DNA of 64,000 nt. Origin: Melanocharis versteri (Eukaryota > Chordata > Aves > Passeriformes > Melanocharitidae). A model generated the notes under the pieces. It did not search any database. It had not been told where the DNA came from and was given only the letters and a program-made list of their open reading frames with translations. Shown one piece after another: positions 51,901-63,982 of this stretch; position 1 is the stretch's first letter, and each line of letters begins with the position of its first letter. The stretch covers positions 23,893-87,892 of the forward strand of contig VZTG01010100.1 in assembly GCA_013397845.1 (NCBI GenBank). The letters run 5' to 3'. A program made the position numbers and the translations under genes.

Positions 51901-54900
51901 AATCCTTTGACAGACTGCTTGGAGTCATGGTCTTCCTCCTTGATGTTTGAATTTTGTGCCTCAGTTCCAGACACCGCTATTTGCAGCAGCTCCTACCGGT
52001 GTGGAGGCACTGTTACCTGTACAAATGAGCCAAATCTCCCCTTCTTGGACCCAGTTTACATTTATCTGACATTTACATTTATCTGACTGCATTGTTAGAT
52101 AGCTTTTTCTGACCAAGATGGCTCTTACTGGATCCAGGTAGTAGCCCCTCAATACTTTTACAGAGACTAAAGAATTTGCTGTTTGCAGAGATTCATCTAC
52201 ATCTGTTTGTATTTTAGAAACAAAAACTATTTTAGCTCATGCCTCAGACACTATTACAATAAACACAATAAGCTGAAGTTTCTTAATTTCTGTAATTTTC
52301 AGTTTGTTTTTTCAAGAAGGGAATAAAATGTAGACATTTCACCACTCACTTTAGAGTGAAAAATGTTTTTAATACTGAATTTTAAAATTGCTGATTTCGG
52401 TTTTTGTAATCTTCACTGAGAAGAATTGGTTTCCTAAAATGAGTTCTAAGTAACTGAAAAAATAATCAGCTCATTAAGACTAAACTTCATTTTCTGGACT
52501 AAACCAGAGAAGTGCTCTTAATTTCAGTAAGAAGGGTGTGGTATCATCCTGAAGCCATGTGATGATTTAGTCAGGCCAAACAGGTTTACCAGCACATTTG
52601 TAACTTGATCTTCATAGTAACCAGCAAACCAGAGGACATTTTTTTCTATGCACAGCCTCAAAACTGTCTAGTTTATAAATGCAAGGCTTGACTTGGACTA
52701 AATAAGATTTTTTTGTGTGTACTAGTTTACTATGCCCTGAGAAATTACATTGCTTAATTAAATATCCACTTTCTTTTCAGAACAGTTCTAAAGTGTTTTA
52801 ACCTTTGTTGTTCCTTTGGCAGGGAACAACACCTGATGCATCACTCACAGGGCCTTTTCTCCAAGAGACCAAACTTAGCCACAGGGTGGTCATTTTCTTC
52901 CTCTGGTTAATATGTCTCTGCATGTCCTCACAATCTCTTCAGTGCCAAAGTGAGACTGTAAAAGGGGGCTACCCCTCACGACCAACTATTTTGGTAACCA
53001 GCGATATGAGTAGTGCTATGCTATGGACGATAAAACCACACAACAAAATCCTTATTTTGTTTACAAGCCCCCAACATGTGGAGATCAGGCATCAACTTTT
53101 GCAGAATTTTTGTTTGATTGAATACATGTATAAACCACACTGTTCAGACCTGCCTGAAGATGTCAAATAGGTTACAAAGGGCAGGGATGTCACCCAAGTC
53201 TATTTCGAACATTAATACAGTGTCATTTGTGCTGGTTTTATGCAAAATACAACTTTGAAGTATATAGGTAGGATTATTATTGTTAATGTAGTTTATGTTT
53301 TAGAGAGTATCCTCAAAGGTATAAACAACATGCTTATTCATGCTTTAAAAAATTTTAAAACAAAGTAACCTGCTATCATTATTACTAAAATTTCCGGAAT
53401 TTGATAACATTTTTGTTCTATAGAGTGGCCATATAAGGAAACAGCTACAGGAAAATTGCATAGAGAACCGATTACTAAAGAGCTCATGTGAGATCAACAG
53501 CAGCTCAGAGGTGATGGAACAATAAACTCACAGTGAAAGAATTGTAAAGTAGAGAATTGTAAAGTAGGAATGAAAACTGGTGCCTATAGGAAAGCTATCT
53601 CACAGAGGCCCCCATGACCAGACCCCACCTATTTTGTTGACTGGAAGTGCTTTGCAGCATAAGGTTTTGTTCTCTGTTGTCTCGTGGTACCACAGGAGAG
53701 TCCTGGGTGATGACTCAAATGTCTATATGAAATGGTAATAACCATGTAATAGAAGTTTAATGATAAAGTAATAAATGTCCTATTGTATGATTACAGTGAC
53801 AACTAAAGCTGTCCTCTATCTGTTCAATAGAAGAAGCAGTGGTAAACAACAATGAATCTTTCCTCTTCCTCCTTTCCATGAATCACAACAAATCTTGCTG
53901 ATGGAGAAAGTTCTGGTTCCATTTTTTTTATGGTAGTGGTAGTCAGAATGGGTAGAGATGGATGGTTGTGCATTCTGAATATGTTTGGATTGCTGCAGCT
54001 TTGCATCCTGGCCTCCACTTCTTGTGATCAATCAAATATCTTTTAAAAATGCAACCTGGGAAAGCTTTACATTGGTCACTTGAATATTCCAAGTTCTTAG
54101 CTCTTTTGTTTTCATATGAAAGTTTTTACATAGGGTTCATGGAGATGAGATAAATTCCAAGACTGGTTCATGTGCCATCAAATAAAAATGAATTTTGTAT
54201 TAGGAACAGTTGGTATTTTTTGTGCTCAGGCGTAATGGTTTGACACTGGCCCAATGCCAGGCACCCACAAAAGTCGCTCGCTCACCCTTCCCTGCCACAG
54301 CTGGATAGAGGAGAGGGAAAAAACCCCAAAACTAAGGGTTCATGAGTTGAGATAAGGACTGGGAGAAACACTTCAAGGGCAAAACAGGCTCAACTTAAGG
54401 TTGCAAAGTGAATTCATTATTAACAGAATCAGAGGAGGATAACGAGGAATAAAATAAGCCTTTAAAACACCTTTCCCCCCCCAGCCCCTCCCTCCTTCCT
54501 ACCAACAGCGCAGGGAGACAGGGCGTCAGAGTTTCAGTCAGATTTTCACTCAAAATCTTTCTCAGTTCGCGTAGGGAGAGGAGTCTCTTCTGCTGTACCC
54601 TGGGGTCCTTCCCACAGGAGACAGTTCTCTGTGAACTTCTCCAGCGTGGTTCTAATTTTCACGAGTAGCAGTCCCGCCGACCTGCTGTAACAGGAGTGCC
54701 TCCCACAGCCAAACAGTCTTCCCACAACTGTTTTGCATGGGTCATTAGTTCATGGGGTGTAGTCTTTTAAGGATGAGCTGTTCTAGTTTGGAAGCAAGGG
54801 TCCTCTTTATCTCTGGAAGCAAGGGTCTTCTCTCTCTGCTCGGGTCTCCCACTAGATTACAGCTTTTTAGCATCCACTCGCACCAGCGTGAGCACCTTTT

Positions 54901-57900
54901 CCTATGGGCTGCGAGTGGATCTCTGCATCCCTCCATGCACTTCATGAATTACAGGGAGACAGTTTGCTGAATTATAGTCCTCACTACGGCTTGCAGAAGA
55001 ATCTCAGTTCTGACGTTTAGAGCACCTCCTCCCGCTCCTTCCTTTCACTGACCTCAGTGTCGCATGTTGCTCCTCCTCATGTGCCCTCACTTCTTCCTTT
55101 TCTCTGATTTGGAAGAAAATTGTTGTCCATAGGTTCTTTTGTTCTTCAGTTCTATTAATTGAGAAGTTCTTATAGGGTTTCGCAGTGCTGAAAGGTTGAT
55201 CGCGTCTGGGCTCCGTATCGGGGAATCGCTTGCCATGCCCCTCGCCGCCGGCCGCATGGTCCCCGCCACATGGGCGGTGCCGGCCACCACGGCGCTGGCA
55301 CCATTCAGCATCTCTCTTCATGTGGGGTGCCAAAAAAGAAAAGCCGCTGCTGCCGCCACTGCCCTTCTGCCTGCAGCACGGCTGGCTAAAAGCGGCCAAG
55401 CAGGCACAGTTTGCTGCGAATGGTGCCGAGATGGCTGTGGCCATGCAGCAGCGCTGGGAATGAGAAGCCGCAGCTGCCGCCCCTGCCTTTCTGTCCGTGA
55501 CACGGCAGGCTAGAAGTGGCCAGGCAGGCAAAGTTCACCACTGGCCATGCCGGGATGGTGGCAGCTGCATGGCTGCGGCGGTCACGTGGCCACTTACAGT
55601 GCTGGGATGGCCCTGGCCGCGGTGCCTCCCCACCCCTCGGAAGAACGTGCACGCAGTTTTTATCTCCTTCTTAAATATGTCATCACAGAAGCATTACCAA
55701 CTTCTCTAATTGGCCTAGCATCATGTCTGTTCTCAGAGCCAGCCAGGGATTTGCTTTGCCAGGCACGGAGGAAGCTTCTAGCAGCTTCTCACAGAAAAAT
55801 CGCTTCCATGGCTGGCTTCTTCCCTCTCCACCAAAACCCAAGCCATGCAAAACCAACACATCAGGCATTACATGTAAATTATTCTCAGAGTGTAAACTGA
55901 GAATATTCATTCATACATGCAAAGGCTATAGACTCTACAGTTCAAAACTGCAAGGACACAAATACACTTTGGATTCTGCTTCTGCTCGGCTTTTCAGTAG
56001 GGCTGGGACTGTCTCTTCCCTTGCCCTCTGCTCTTGCTCTGCTGTGCACTTTCTTGCAGTGCAAATCACCTTTATGGGCTCTAGACATCCCACTCACTTT
56101 TTCTGTATGCATTGCACAGAATGCAAGGAAAAGGAAGGATATGCAATCTCCTCCTCAAACTTGCACTGTTATCCTAGCTTTAAAAAGAAAAATTCAAATT
56201 TGTCTTAAACAGGAAAGTTAATGCCACTTTGGGCATTTAAGAACTTACACTGACAATTAAAATTTGCTATAAAATCAGCAGTCCTTGTATTAGAAATAAA
56301 TTAGCTCTGATTTTAAAAAACAAATCTACTAAAATTAGGAAATCTGAAAGAAGATGTCTTGGTTTAGACACATATTAGTGGGAATGAAAACCACTTTCAA
56401 ATTGGGATGGACACTATGGACACTTATTAAGACTTGGCAAGACCCCAGTTGTAAGAAACCTTTCCAAACCAAATTTGGGACAGAAGGAATTCAGATGCTC
56501 ACTCTTTCCTACTTCTGTTCTGAAAGCAGACAAATTAGCAAAGGTTTTTGATGCCACCAACCCTCAAATCAAAGATGATTGAAAGAAAAAGAATGTAATT
56601 TTCTCGTCTTTCTTTGACAAGTTTCCAGCAATGTGACAGCATGTGTTGCTTTAATTTATCTTTATCAGTTTTGATTTTCTGTGTCTTTCCTGTGGGACAA
56701 CTGATGGTGGCAAGTAGAAGGGGAGCTAAGCATTTCTAGCAACAGTAAATAAATGCGGAGTGTGACACAGCTGTGTCATGGCACTGTGAAATTTTGTCGA
56801 CTCAGGTGAAAGCCATCTTATTTCAATGTGAAATGAAGTGTCTGCCTGTTTTCATTTATGACTACTGACATTTAAATAATTACTCAGTTGCATTCTCAAT
56901 CACAGTATCACTTTTTATTGAATATAGACGGCTTGTTTGCTAGTCATATGCTATATTTTTCTGTATGAAACTTAATATTTAGAATAAAATTTCACTCTTT
57001 GATCTGAGGAGTTTAGTGCAGTGCAGCAAAAGTCTATTGATCTCTATATCTGTTTTTCTGGTGAAGGACAGGGAGCAGTTTGTGCTGAATTACCTCACCA
57101 CAGGCTCTGCAGTGGTAATAGTATCGAATGACATACAATATTCATCAGAACTGGGGAGTCCAGGCTCATGTCCCTCATCCCCTCACAGTGCTCTGGCACT
57201 GCTACTCCAGGGTGGATATTCCGTATGGACTGTGTTAGTCATGCTATTCATGGCAAAACAGGTCAACTTGTACACACAGAAAAAAAAGTATTTTTACAGA
57301 GACAGCTGAAAGGCGTCATGCTATAAACAGGATTTGACTGAAGAACACTGCTAACAAAAGTTAAATAGACTGTTTCAAAATTATTTCTTGATAGGACAAA
57401 AATGAATGCTTTGAGTTGTAATGATCAGGATTGCCTTCAGTCAATTTTGTTTTCTCATCCTATGGCTCGGTGGCTTTAGCATGCATTTTGTCTGCAAAAA
57501 GGAAGACACAGTGATTAATTTTATTTTAGTGTGGGTAACTTGTGTTGGCTTAATTATGGTAGTTCTAAGATCTGGGTTGTTTTTCCCCCAGTGTCTGAAG
57601 AGGAAGATTCAGGGTTGGAAAAGGTATCTCCAGGCTTATAAGGCTGTGTACTTCCCCATCACAGTGGAATATCCAGTGAGAGGCATCAGGTCCCTTTCTT
57701 CCTTCCCATCGCTTGTTATGAGACCCATGTTGGAGGCATATACTAATGCTGTTCAGATTGTGTGACATGGGAAATGCCATCTCTCAAATCATGGATTTAG
57801 GTAGCTTTTCCCTGACCAACTTAAAACACAGAGAGCACTAAAAGCAATTAATAGATTTACAAACTTCTAAAGCAAAGTGTCCTTTTCAGTTCATGTTTAT

Positions 57901-59997
57901 CCCAGTTCATCAATGTACCCAGGCTCATTTTCCCCAATCAAGAGCACAATTGCTGTTGACTCATATTTCTATTTAAGAGAGGCTGAAGTTAGAACCCTAG
58001 ATTGATTTAAGAATTGCTCTAGTGTCTTTTTCTTTTTCCCTAAGAATTGCACTAACCTACACTTAATTATGTGTCCTATCATTTAGCTGGGTTGCCCACA
58101 AATGTAAAAAGCACTGGGTATATTTACTTTGATAGTTGGCTCGTTGCCACCTGTGATCAAACAAATTGCTGTGTATTGATTCAGTTTCACCCGGCCTGGT
58201 AAATGAGTTCTGGAAGAAGCACAGATATTGCCTGTATCCCAGCTTTTTGCAGATGAAGATAAAAGTTGCTTTTCCCTCTCCAAGAACATAACCAGCAAGA
58301 GCTTAGTGTTATGTGCCATTACAGTAACATTGATGGGATGCAGGGCCAGACAAGTACCGTTGTTGTCTATGCTACAGATAAATGTCTTTAATAAGACTCT
58401 TGAAAGCTTAGCCAACAAAGGCATAAACCTGGTAATAATTGATATTTATTACATTGTAGTCCTTACAGTGAGATTCACATCAGATAAAAACATTAATTAT
58501 TAACCCAAGTCCTGCAAACCAAATTGGAAGTGTTTATTGATATCCATTTTCTGAACGAGTTGTTTGTACAGGACACCTCTAGTCCACTGACAGCCAGCAT
58601 AAAATTCCACAAATTCTCAGGAAACAATTGCTGAGGACAGCGCCTTGACGACCTAGTAGTTCCCGGCTGCCACTTCCCAAACGGTGTCTTTAGATAGGTT
58701 GTACTATAAATCTAATGCAACAGTTTTACTACAGTGGTGTTATTTGCTGTAACTTTATTTAAGTGAAACATAATCTGATGGAGAGTAAAGCCAGGGGTCA
58801 AATATATCATAGTTACTTGGTTCCTTTAGTAACCACACGTTAAGAAGCTTAGATATGGTAGTTTGAGATGTCATGCTCCTTCCAGAGTTGAGTGCATGGG
58901 CTAAAATTTTAATATTCAATTCAACAGGCAAGGGCAATATTCCTAGGAAGTAACTAGGAGCTGTATTCAGCTGAACTCCAGCCAAACCTCTAAATCTAGT
59001 CAGTGGAGCTCTTTCAAGTAGAGCTTGAGGTCCTTGGCAAAAGTCCCTGAAACTTGTCTGTGTAAATGTACTTCAATGGTATGTTATGGTTCTTTTAGTA
59101 TACTGACCTAAATTCATGTGAACAATACTAGATGATGGGTTCATTAAGGAATTTTGTTATTATTTACTGATTTTTCATGTATGAAATACATCTGCAACCT
59201 GGATGAATTTGCAAGAATGATTGAGTATCCTTCATTAATGTATGACTCAATTTTTCTAGAACACAGTAAAGATTCTTGATTATGCAAACAAACCCACATG
59301 TACTTTAGCTGAAATACTCAAATGTTTCAGTTTGGCTACTTACCAGCATGAAAAAAATGTCAATCTGGTCTTCCTCATTCACATATAAAAACACACAGTA
59401 GTGCCTCCAAGGCCGTGGGTAGTCTGCCAACCTTCTCAAAACTGCAATTTTATGTTTTGTCAGACCAGCACAGGCTAATATTTTAGATTACTCTGCTTCC
59501 AGTAGGAATTTCCAATTCAGACAACATGTGAATGAAATTACATTATGTGCTGAGTGTAAGGAACAGCACAAACTGGAAAGAAGGACAGAGAGAGGGAAAT
59601 GAGAGTTTTACCAAACTCAAAAAGCAGGAAGTACCACAAGTCTCAAGAAAAGTAGCAGTTCTTGCCCCCATCCTGTTTTGCATAATAATTCAGATAAATA
59701 ATTTACCTTGAGCACTGAGGTCCAAATGAGATCCTTTTCCGACATTTTTCTTCTCTAGATGAAGTCAGATTTCAGTTCATCCACAATGTCAGATAGACAT
59801 CTTTCAGGAGATTAATGATTAATTCAGAACTGCCTCAATACTAGAATCAGGTATCTTAAAATACCATGGGCGGGCAGAGTGTTGAGTCCCAATGACTTCC
59901 AGAGAGGTGGGAGGAGCAATGGTCTGCACCAAAATACCTTAAAATAGGTTTTTTAAAATTTGTTTTATAGTTGTTTAATTTTTAAATTATTTTTCAG
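48913..59997 (+). other. Intron 8
   Basis: Donor GTGAGT, acceptor ATTATTTTTCAG. It contains the second copy of the ERVL-like LTR (54231-55860). A GC-richer patch at about 51350-51550 and others show no exon. A stretch near 56355 starts TGTCTTGGTTTAGACA, like an LTR end, but has no visible partner. Confidence 0.6.
54231..55860 (-). mobile_element. Solo LTR, ERVL-like family, copy 2
   Basis: Same family and orientation as 3072-4808. Shared blocks include GTTCATGAGTTGAGATAAGGA, AGGGAGACAGGGCGT, TTCATGGGGTGTAGTCTTTTA and a distal GGAATCGCT block, in the same order. It ends AACCAACACA at 55860. The pentamer TCAGG lies on each side (54226-54230 and 55861-55865), a perfect 5-bp target duplication. 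Its first bases are CG where copy 1 has TG, a single change in the terminal dinucleotide. It lacks the 30-bp triplication of copy 1. Long frames on both strands (to 175 aa) are products of its GC-rich core and show no retroviral protein. Confidence 0.88.
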
Positions 59998-60075
59998 GAC
60001 TACAAGTAGAGGGCCTCTTCAGGAGGTCAGCCAGCATCCAGACTATCAAAGACATGCAGAAACTCTACAATCAGG
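59998..60075 (+). pseudogene. ARHGAP8: ARHGAP8 exon 9 (RhoGAP arginine finger)
   Basis: It encodes LQVEGLFRRSASIQTIKDMQ and KLYNQ(G). The EGLFRRS segment is the arginine-finger loop of RhoGAP domains, whose Arg enters the GTPase active site. The motif is unchanged. Splice sites are TTTTTCAG and GTAAGC. The start completes Gly with exon 8 (G|GA) and the end is phase 1, matching exon 10. There is no internal damage. Confidence 0.93.
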
Positions 60076-60723
60076 GTAAGCTGTCATCATACCATTGCCA
60101 GTAGTAATGTCAGGACTTCGGTCATCCTGGATTTGTTGGTGAACCAGAAGTGCAATTTCTTGCAATTAATTAATTGAAGCCATTTGTAACAGAAAATAAT
60201 AAGAGCACTAGTAGAGGAACCTGAGAGATAGCAACAGGCACTTAATGCTTACTGAATAGCAAGTCATCTCTTGATGTCACACCAGAGCTGTAAAAAATCT
60301 GTAACAGCTAATGAAGTTTGAATCCAAAATGGTATATTTTTTCATAAAAATCTGTATTGAGTCTATGTGCTTTACTGTAGTTACAAAGTACAGAGCCCCT
60401 GTGTCATCTTGCCTCTGGTTATAGCAAAGAAATGTAATTTTACCTAATAATTTATGAAATGTAGTGAAGTAATTTTGGAAGTCACTGACTTCCCTGTGAA
60501 GTCATTTTATGAACTGCCTTTATGGGGAGAACCTCTTTCAGCAAAATTAATAAAACTCTATGCAAATGAAAAATGCAAAAATAAAATATCAGAAGTTACC
60601 ATCAGCAGAAAGCCAAGGCATTTTCTGTTCAAAATGTTGCATGAAACAGTTTTCAAGGAGTAGTTTGAAGAAAAAGTGAACCATATCATTAAGCACCCTT
60701 TTTGCTTCTTTTTCTTCTTTTAG
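60076..60723 (+). other. Intron 9
   Basis: Donor GTAAGC, acceptor TTTTCTTCTTTTAG. A short intron with an open 69-aa frame (60454-60663) that shows no similarity and no splice logic. Confidence 0.65.
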
Positions 60724-60852
60724 GAAACTCTGTGAATTTTGATGATTATCACGATACTCATATTTCTGCTGTTATCCTGAAGAGTTTCCTTAGGGAACTC
60801 CCTCAGCCATTGCTAACATTTGACTGTTATGATCATACCCCTGGAATCACCA
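60724..60852 (+). pseudogene. ARHGAP8: ARHGAP8 exon 10 (RhoGAP core)
   Basis: It encodes (G)NSVNFDDYHDTHISAVILK and then SFLRELPQPLLTF, followed by DCYDHTPGIT. The KxFLRELPxPLLTF motif is the second hallmark of RhoGAP domains and contacts the GTPase. The Lys and Arg of this motif are kept. The frame is open, 129 nt, flanked by TTTTAG and GTGAGT, and phase 1 at both ends. Confidence 0.94.
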
Positions 60853-60867
60853 GTGAGTATATATATA

Positions 60868-60945
60868 TTTGTTTTTGTTTGGTTTGGTTTTTATTTTGTT
60901 TTTGTTTGTGGGGTTTTTTGTTTGGTTTGGTTTGGTTTTTTTCAT
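60868..60945. repeat. Degenerate (TTTGG/TTTTG)n tract
   Basis: A G/T-only simple sequence directly downstream of the exon 10 donor. Confidence 0.85.
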
Positions 60946-61815
60946 TGCAACTATTCCCATAGGATAACGTCCTGGGGCATAAAGGATCTAAAGCTATGAA
61001 TTATAAAACTTTAATCATGTAGCCTTTGTCAGAGAGTGAGAGTTTCTAATACCGGTTTATAATGCCCTTTAATGCATGGGGCTGGAATACCTGAGATCCC
61101 AGAATATCTGGAAGTTAGCATCTGCTTACAGAGAATAAGATCTTGCCATCTAGGCTATAGCCAAGCTATCAGGGAACCCAGAGGGCTTCCAGTCACAAGC
61201 ATGCATTTTCCAAATCAAGGATTTATCTTTTCACACAATATCTCAGGGCATTCTGAAGAACAGGTCAGTTCACAGGAAGGTAGTGGAAATTGAGAGACTA
61301 AGGATTGTCACTCAGAACTGGAAAGAACAGGAGAAATTTGGAAAATTGATGTATAAATGCTAATTGTTACTGAATTAATCTTGTCCTGACTTTCTGGATG
61401 TGATATTTTTACTTTGTGAGAGAGTAAAAAATGTGAATGAGTCTGAAAATAATCTGAGGGCAGTGCATTGTCTAGGAACATTAGGAAGGTTTTGCTTGGC
61501 AAAGTGCCTGTGAAACATTCATCCCATGTAATTGTTGTTTACTTGTGTTTTCAATTTTGACAAAATATTTTGAAGAGCGGAGTTTAAAAGAATTACTCCT
61601 TGGGCTTTCTTGTTTGCATGCAGTGTGATGTCTGCTGTCTTTTACTGATGCTATGGTGATACCCCAATTTTAAAAGATCTTAAGCTTGAGAGCCAAGCTG
61701 GACCACAGCAAAGGTACCTTCTCTATTAATACAGTGCAGAAGGAAGCTTTGAAGAGGTGTGATCACAGACAGCTGTCTTGGGATGATTTGAAAATTCTCG
61801 TTCTGTCTTCTGGAA

Positions 61816-61834
61816 GTGTGTGTGTGTGTGTGTG
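61816..61834. repeat. (GT)n microsatellite
   Basis: Nine to ten uninterrupted GT units. Confidence 0.95.
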
Positions 61835-62023
61835 ATGTATCTATCACGTATCTTAACCTGAAAACCCAGAAACACAGTATTTCTGCTTTACAGCAGTCTG
61901 AAGTGATAGTGAAACTTTTCTCTTTACTGTCTTATTTGAATTTTTTAAGTGTTGTTGATGGGAGCTGTGAAATAAATTAGCTGAGTGACAGACTTAAAAA
62001 TTATTAAAACTTTGACGTTTATA

Positions 62024-62212
62024 AAAAGATTATAAGTTTAAGTATAAAAGTATATATAAGTATATATTTATATAGTATGTATCAGTATATATAAGTATGT
62101 AAGCATAAAAGATTATAAGTTTATAAACTTATAAATATAATAAACTTATAAATATAGTAAATATAATAAACTTATAAAAAGTTTATAAACTTATATTAAA
62201 AGCTTATAAACG
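62024..62212. repeat. AT-rich palindromic minisatellite-like repeat
   Basis: Many variants of TTATAAACTTATAA and TATATAAGTATA are strung together. Most units are near-palindromic, for example AAGTTTATAAACTT. Almost no C is present. It is low-complexity DNA that could form hairpins. Confidence 0.85.
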
Positions 62213-63275
62213 TAAAGAAGTTTATGAAAGTTTCCTGACCTTTGGTCATGCAAACTGCAAGATTTCTTTTACCCAGGACTGCTGCACTGTCTGCATTATT
62301 TATTCTGCAAAAGGCTGACAAAAATACTTCTTGGGACACAGACTAGTGTGTTTTATGGGAACAGATAATTTTGCAGTAGGAAAAATGTCACCACAGTTTA
62401 TCACAGTAAAGCTTCATGCATTTAATTCAGTGCTTTAAGAACACTTAACATGCTGAAATTTTGTGCATGCACACACATCCATGGGCAGAACTCCCAGGGA
62501 GAGAGAAATGCAACAGATGCAGAAAAAGTTATCAGCAAAAATGGTCTGATTTAGGTTAGGCATGATTGGTATCATTGGATCTTTCTCCAAATTGATGTTA
62601 AACTTAACAGTACTAAAATAATTACAGTATCCCAGGGGAAAAAAAAGAGTAACTTGGTACAGTATTTGAAACGTGAGTGTCAGTGTAATTCTCACCTGAA
62701 CTGTCTAGATGATGCAAGAAATTTGGGATCCAGTTCTGGTTTTGCCCATCTGTAGAAATGAACCTGCTTAGGTTTATCTCTAGAAAATTCTCCGCCACTC
62801 AGATGGCCATCTCATAAATTTTTTGCCAAGACAAAAGAATTTCCTGCAGAGTGACAAAAGTGGGTTTTTTTCAGTTAGTGGATTACCAAAATAGCATTTT
62901 GAGTAGAGACTATGAGACTATGTCTCAGCAAGAATAAAATCAGAGAATAAAAAGTAGATGTCTCAGTTCCATGCATGGAGAGATAAGGAGATTCAAATCA
63001 AGAAAGTCCTGTGTAGAAAAAAATTGTTTTGGCTGTTTCACTGCATTGAGAAAATACTCTGGACATTAGTCTTAGCCAGATACATAATAATACAAAATAC
63101 GATAGAGGCATTCAAAAGAATAACCCTCACTGTCACTGTGGTCATGGTTAGTAGAGCTGAATTTTGTGGTCAGTTTCACAGATGGATATAAAGTAATACC
63201 AGCAGATATAAATAAGGTATTATTTCTTGGTAATGTTGGGATGCTTCAGGGTTAAGAGTGACCTTGACATTGCAG

Positions 63276-63379
63276 GTGTGGAGAGCTGTTTACAAGTCGC
63301 CAGATGCAAACAAATCATTCGAGGACTTCCTGAACACAGTTATGTTGTTCTGAAATATCTGATATGCTTTCCCCATATG
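63276..63379 (+). pseudogene. ARHGAP8: ARHGAP8 exon 11 (RhoGAP domain)
   Basis: It encodes (S)VESCLQVARCKQIIRGLPE and then HSYVVLKYLICFPHM, matching the family's [35 protein letters not shown]. It completes Ser with exon 10 (A|GT) and ends in phase 0 before GTAAGT, a strong donor. The remaining RhoGAP exon(s), expected to encode the NKMNSSNLACVFGLNL-type block, are not in the window. Confidence 0.93.
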
Positions 63380-63982
63380 GTAAGTATGGGAAAAATTCTC
63401 GAAATAGCTTTATTTCTAAATCTGCTCTTGAAAGTTCAAAATTTACCATCTCTACAGAAGGAAAAACTGAATAGTTTAAATAGTCTGGTGAGGTGGTTGT
63501 GCAGTACTTGTCAGTAGACCGAAATTAGGGTACAGAACCTTCCAGTTGTGATACGAGTCAGTGCTAAGCCGTAGTCTGGCCATCCCTTCACCATGAAATT
63601 CTTTAGATGCCATGAAAACTAGTATGCACATTTAAATGAACTGTGCTGGCACTGGTATGCTTACAAGTCCTGTTCTTCCAATCCACATTCACAACATTTG
63701 TGGTTTTTTAATTTAGTTTTGGGGTTTTTTTTTTCCTATTTTTGAGTGAAAAAAGCATGAAAATAGTGTTTGTATAATTTTAGGTGGTGGAGAAAACATA
63801 GGTGAAATCACCTGATTTCCCTGAAATATAAATCTTGGGCAACTAAAATACCAAATAAATTAATGTTATTTTAGAAAATTATGTAAATCTTAATAAATTT
63901 TAGAACAACCATCAGAAAAATATTTCGTATTAAATCTTTAAAATAGCATTTTCCAGTTAAAAATAACCATTCATTACTGGTG
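63380..63982 (+). other. Start of intron 11
   Basis: Begins GTAAGT. Only AT-rich sequence with a T-run at about 63720-63735. No exon is seen. Confidence 0.6.

Larger units (their letters stand above)
60853..63275 (+). other. Intron 10
   Basis: Donor GTGAGT, acceptor GACATTGCAG. It contains a TTTGG/TTTTG-rich tract just after the donor, a GT microsatellite and an AT-rich palindromic repeat, listed separately. No other exon was seen. Confidence 0.6.
20177..63379 (+). pseudogene. ARHGAP8: ARHGAP8 locus, probable unitary pseudogene (3' end outside window)
   Basis: Ten exons reproduce the ARHGAP8 protein in order: an N-terminal leader, a BCH/CRAL-TRIO-like domain, a proline-rich linker and a RhoGAP domain. 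The intact protein stimulates GTP hydrolysis on Rho-family GTPases and acts in cytoskeletal and motility control. Introns are kept, so this is not a processed copy. Five defects are visible. Exon 2 to 3 is out of frame and meets TGA at once. The exon 4 acceptor is AA (34748-34749), the exon 6 donor is TT (38390-38391) and the exon 8 acceptor is AA (48837-48838). The exon for the KALYVVHPT-type segment is not found between 34882 and 38290. At each lost site the exon phases still match, which argues for mutation of a real gene and against my misplacing exons. The alternatives are a duplicated pseudogene with an intact gene elsewhere, or a truncated C-terminal product from an internal start. Confidence 0.82.

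Noticed and set aside
55004..55531. 175-aa frame on the - strand
   Set aside because: It lies within the GC-rich core of LTR copy 2, with equally long frames on the other strand and no family resemblance.
60454..60663. 69-aa frame between two ARHGAP8 exons
   Set aside because: It is intronic, with no splice sites of suitable phase and no counterpart in the protein.
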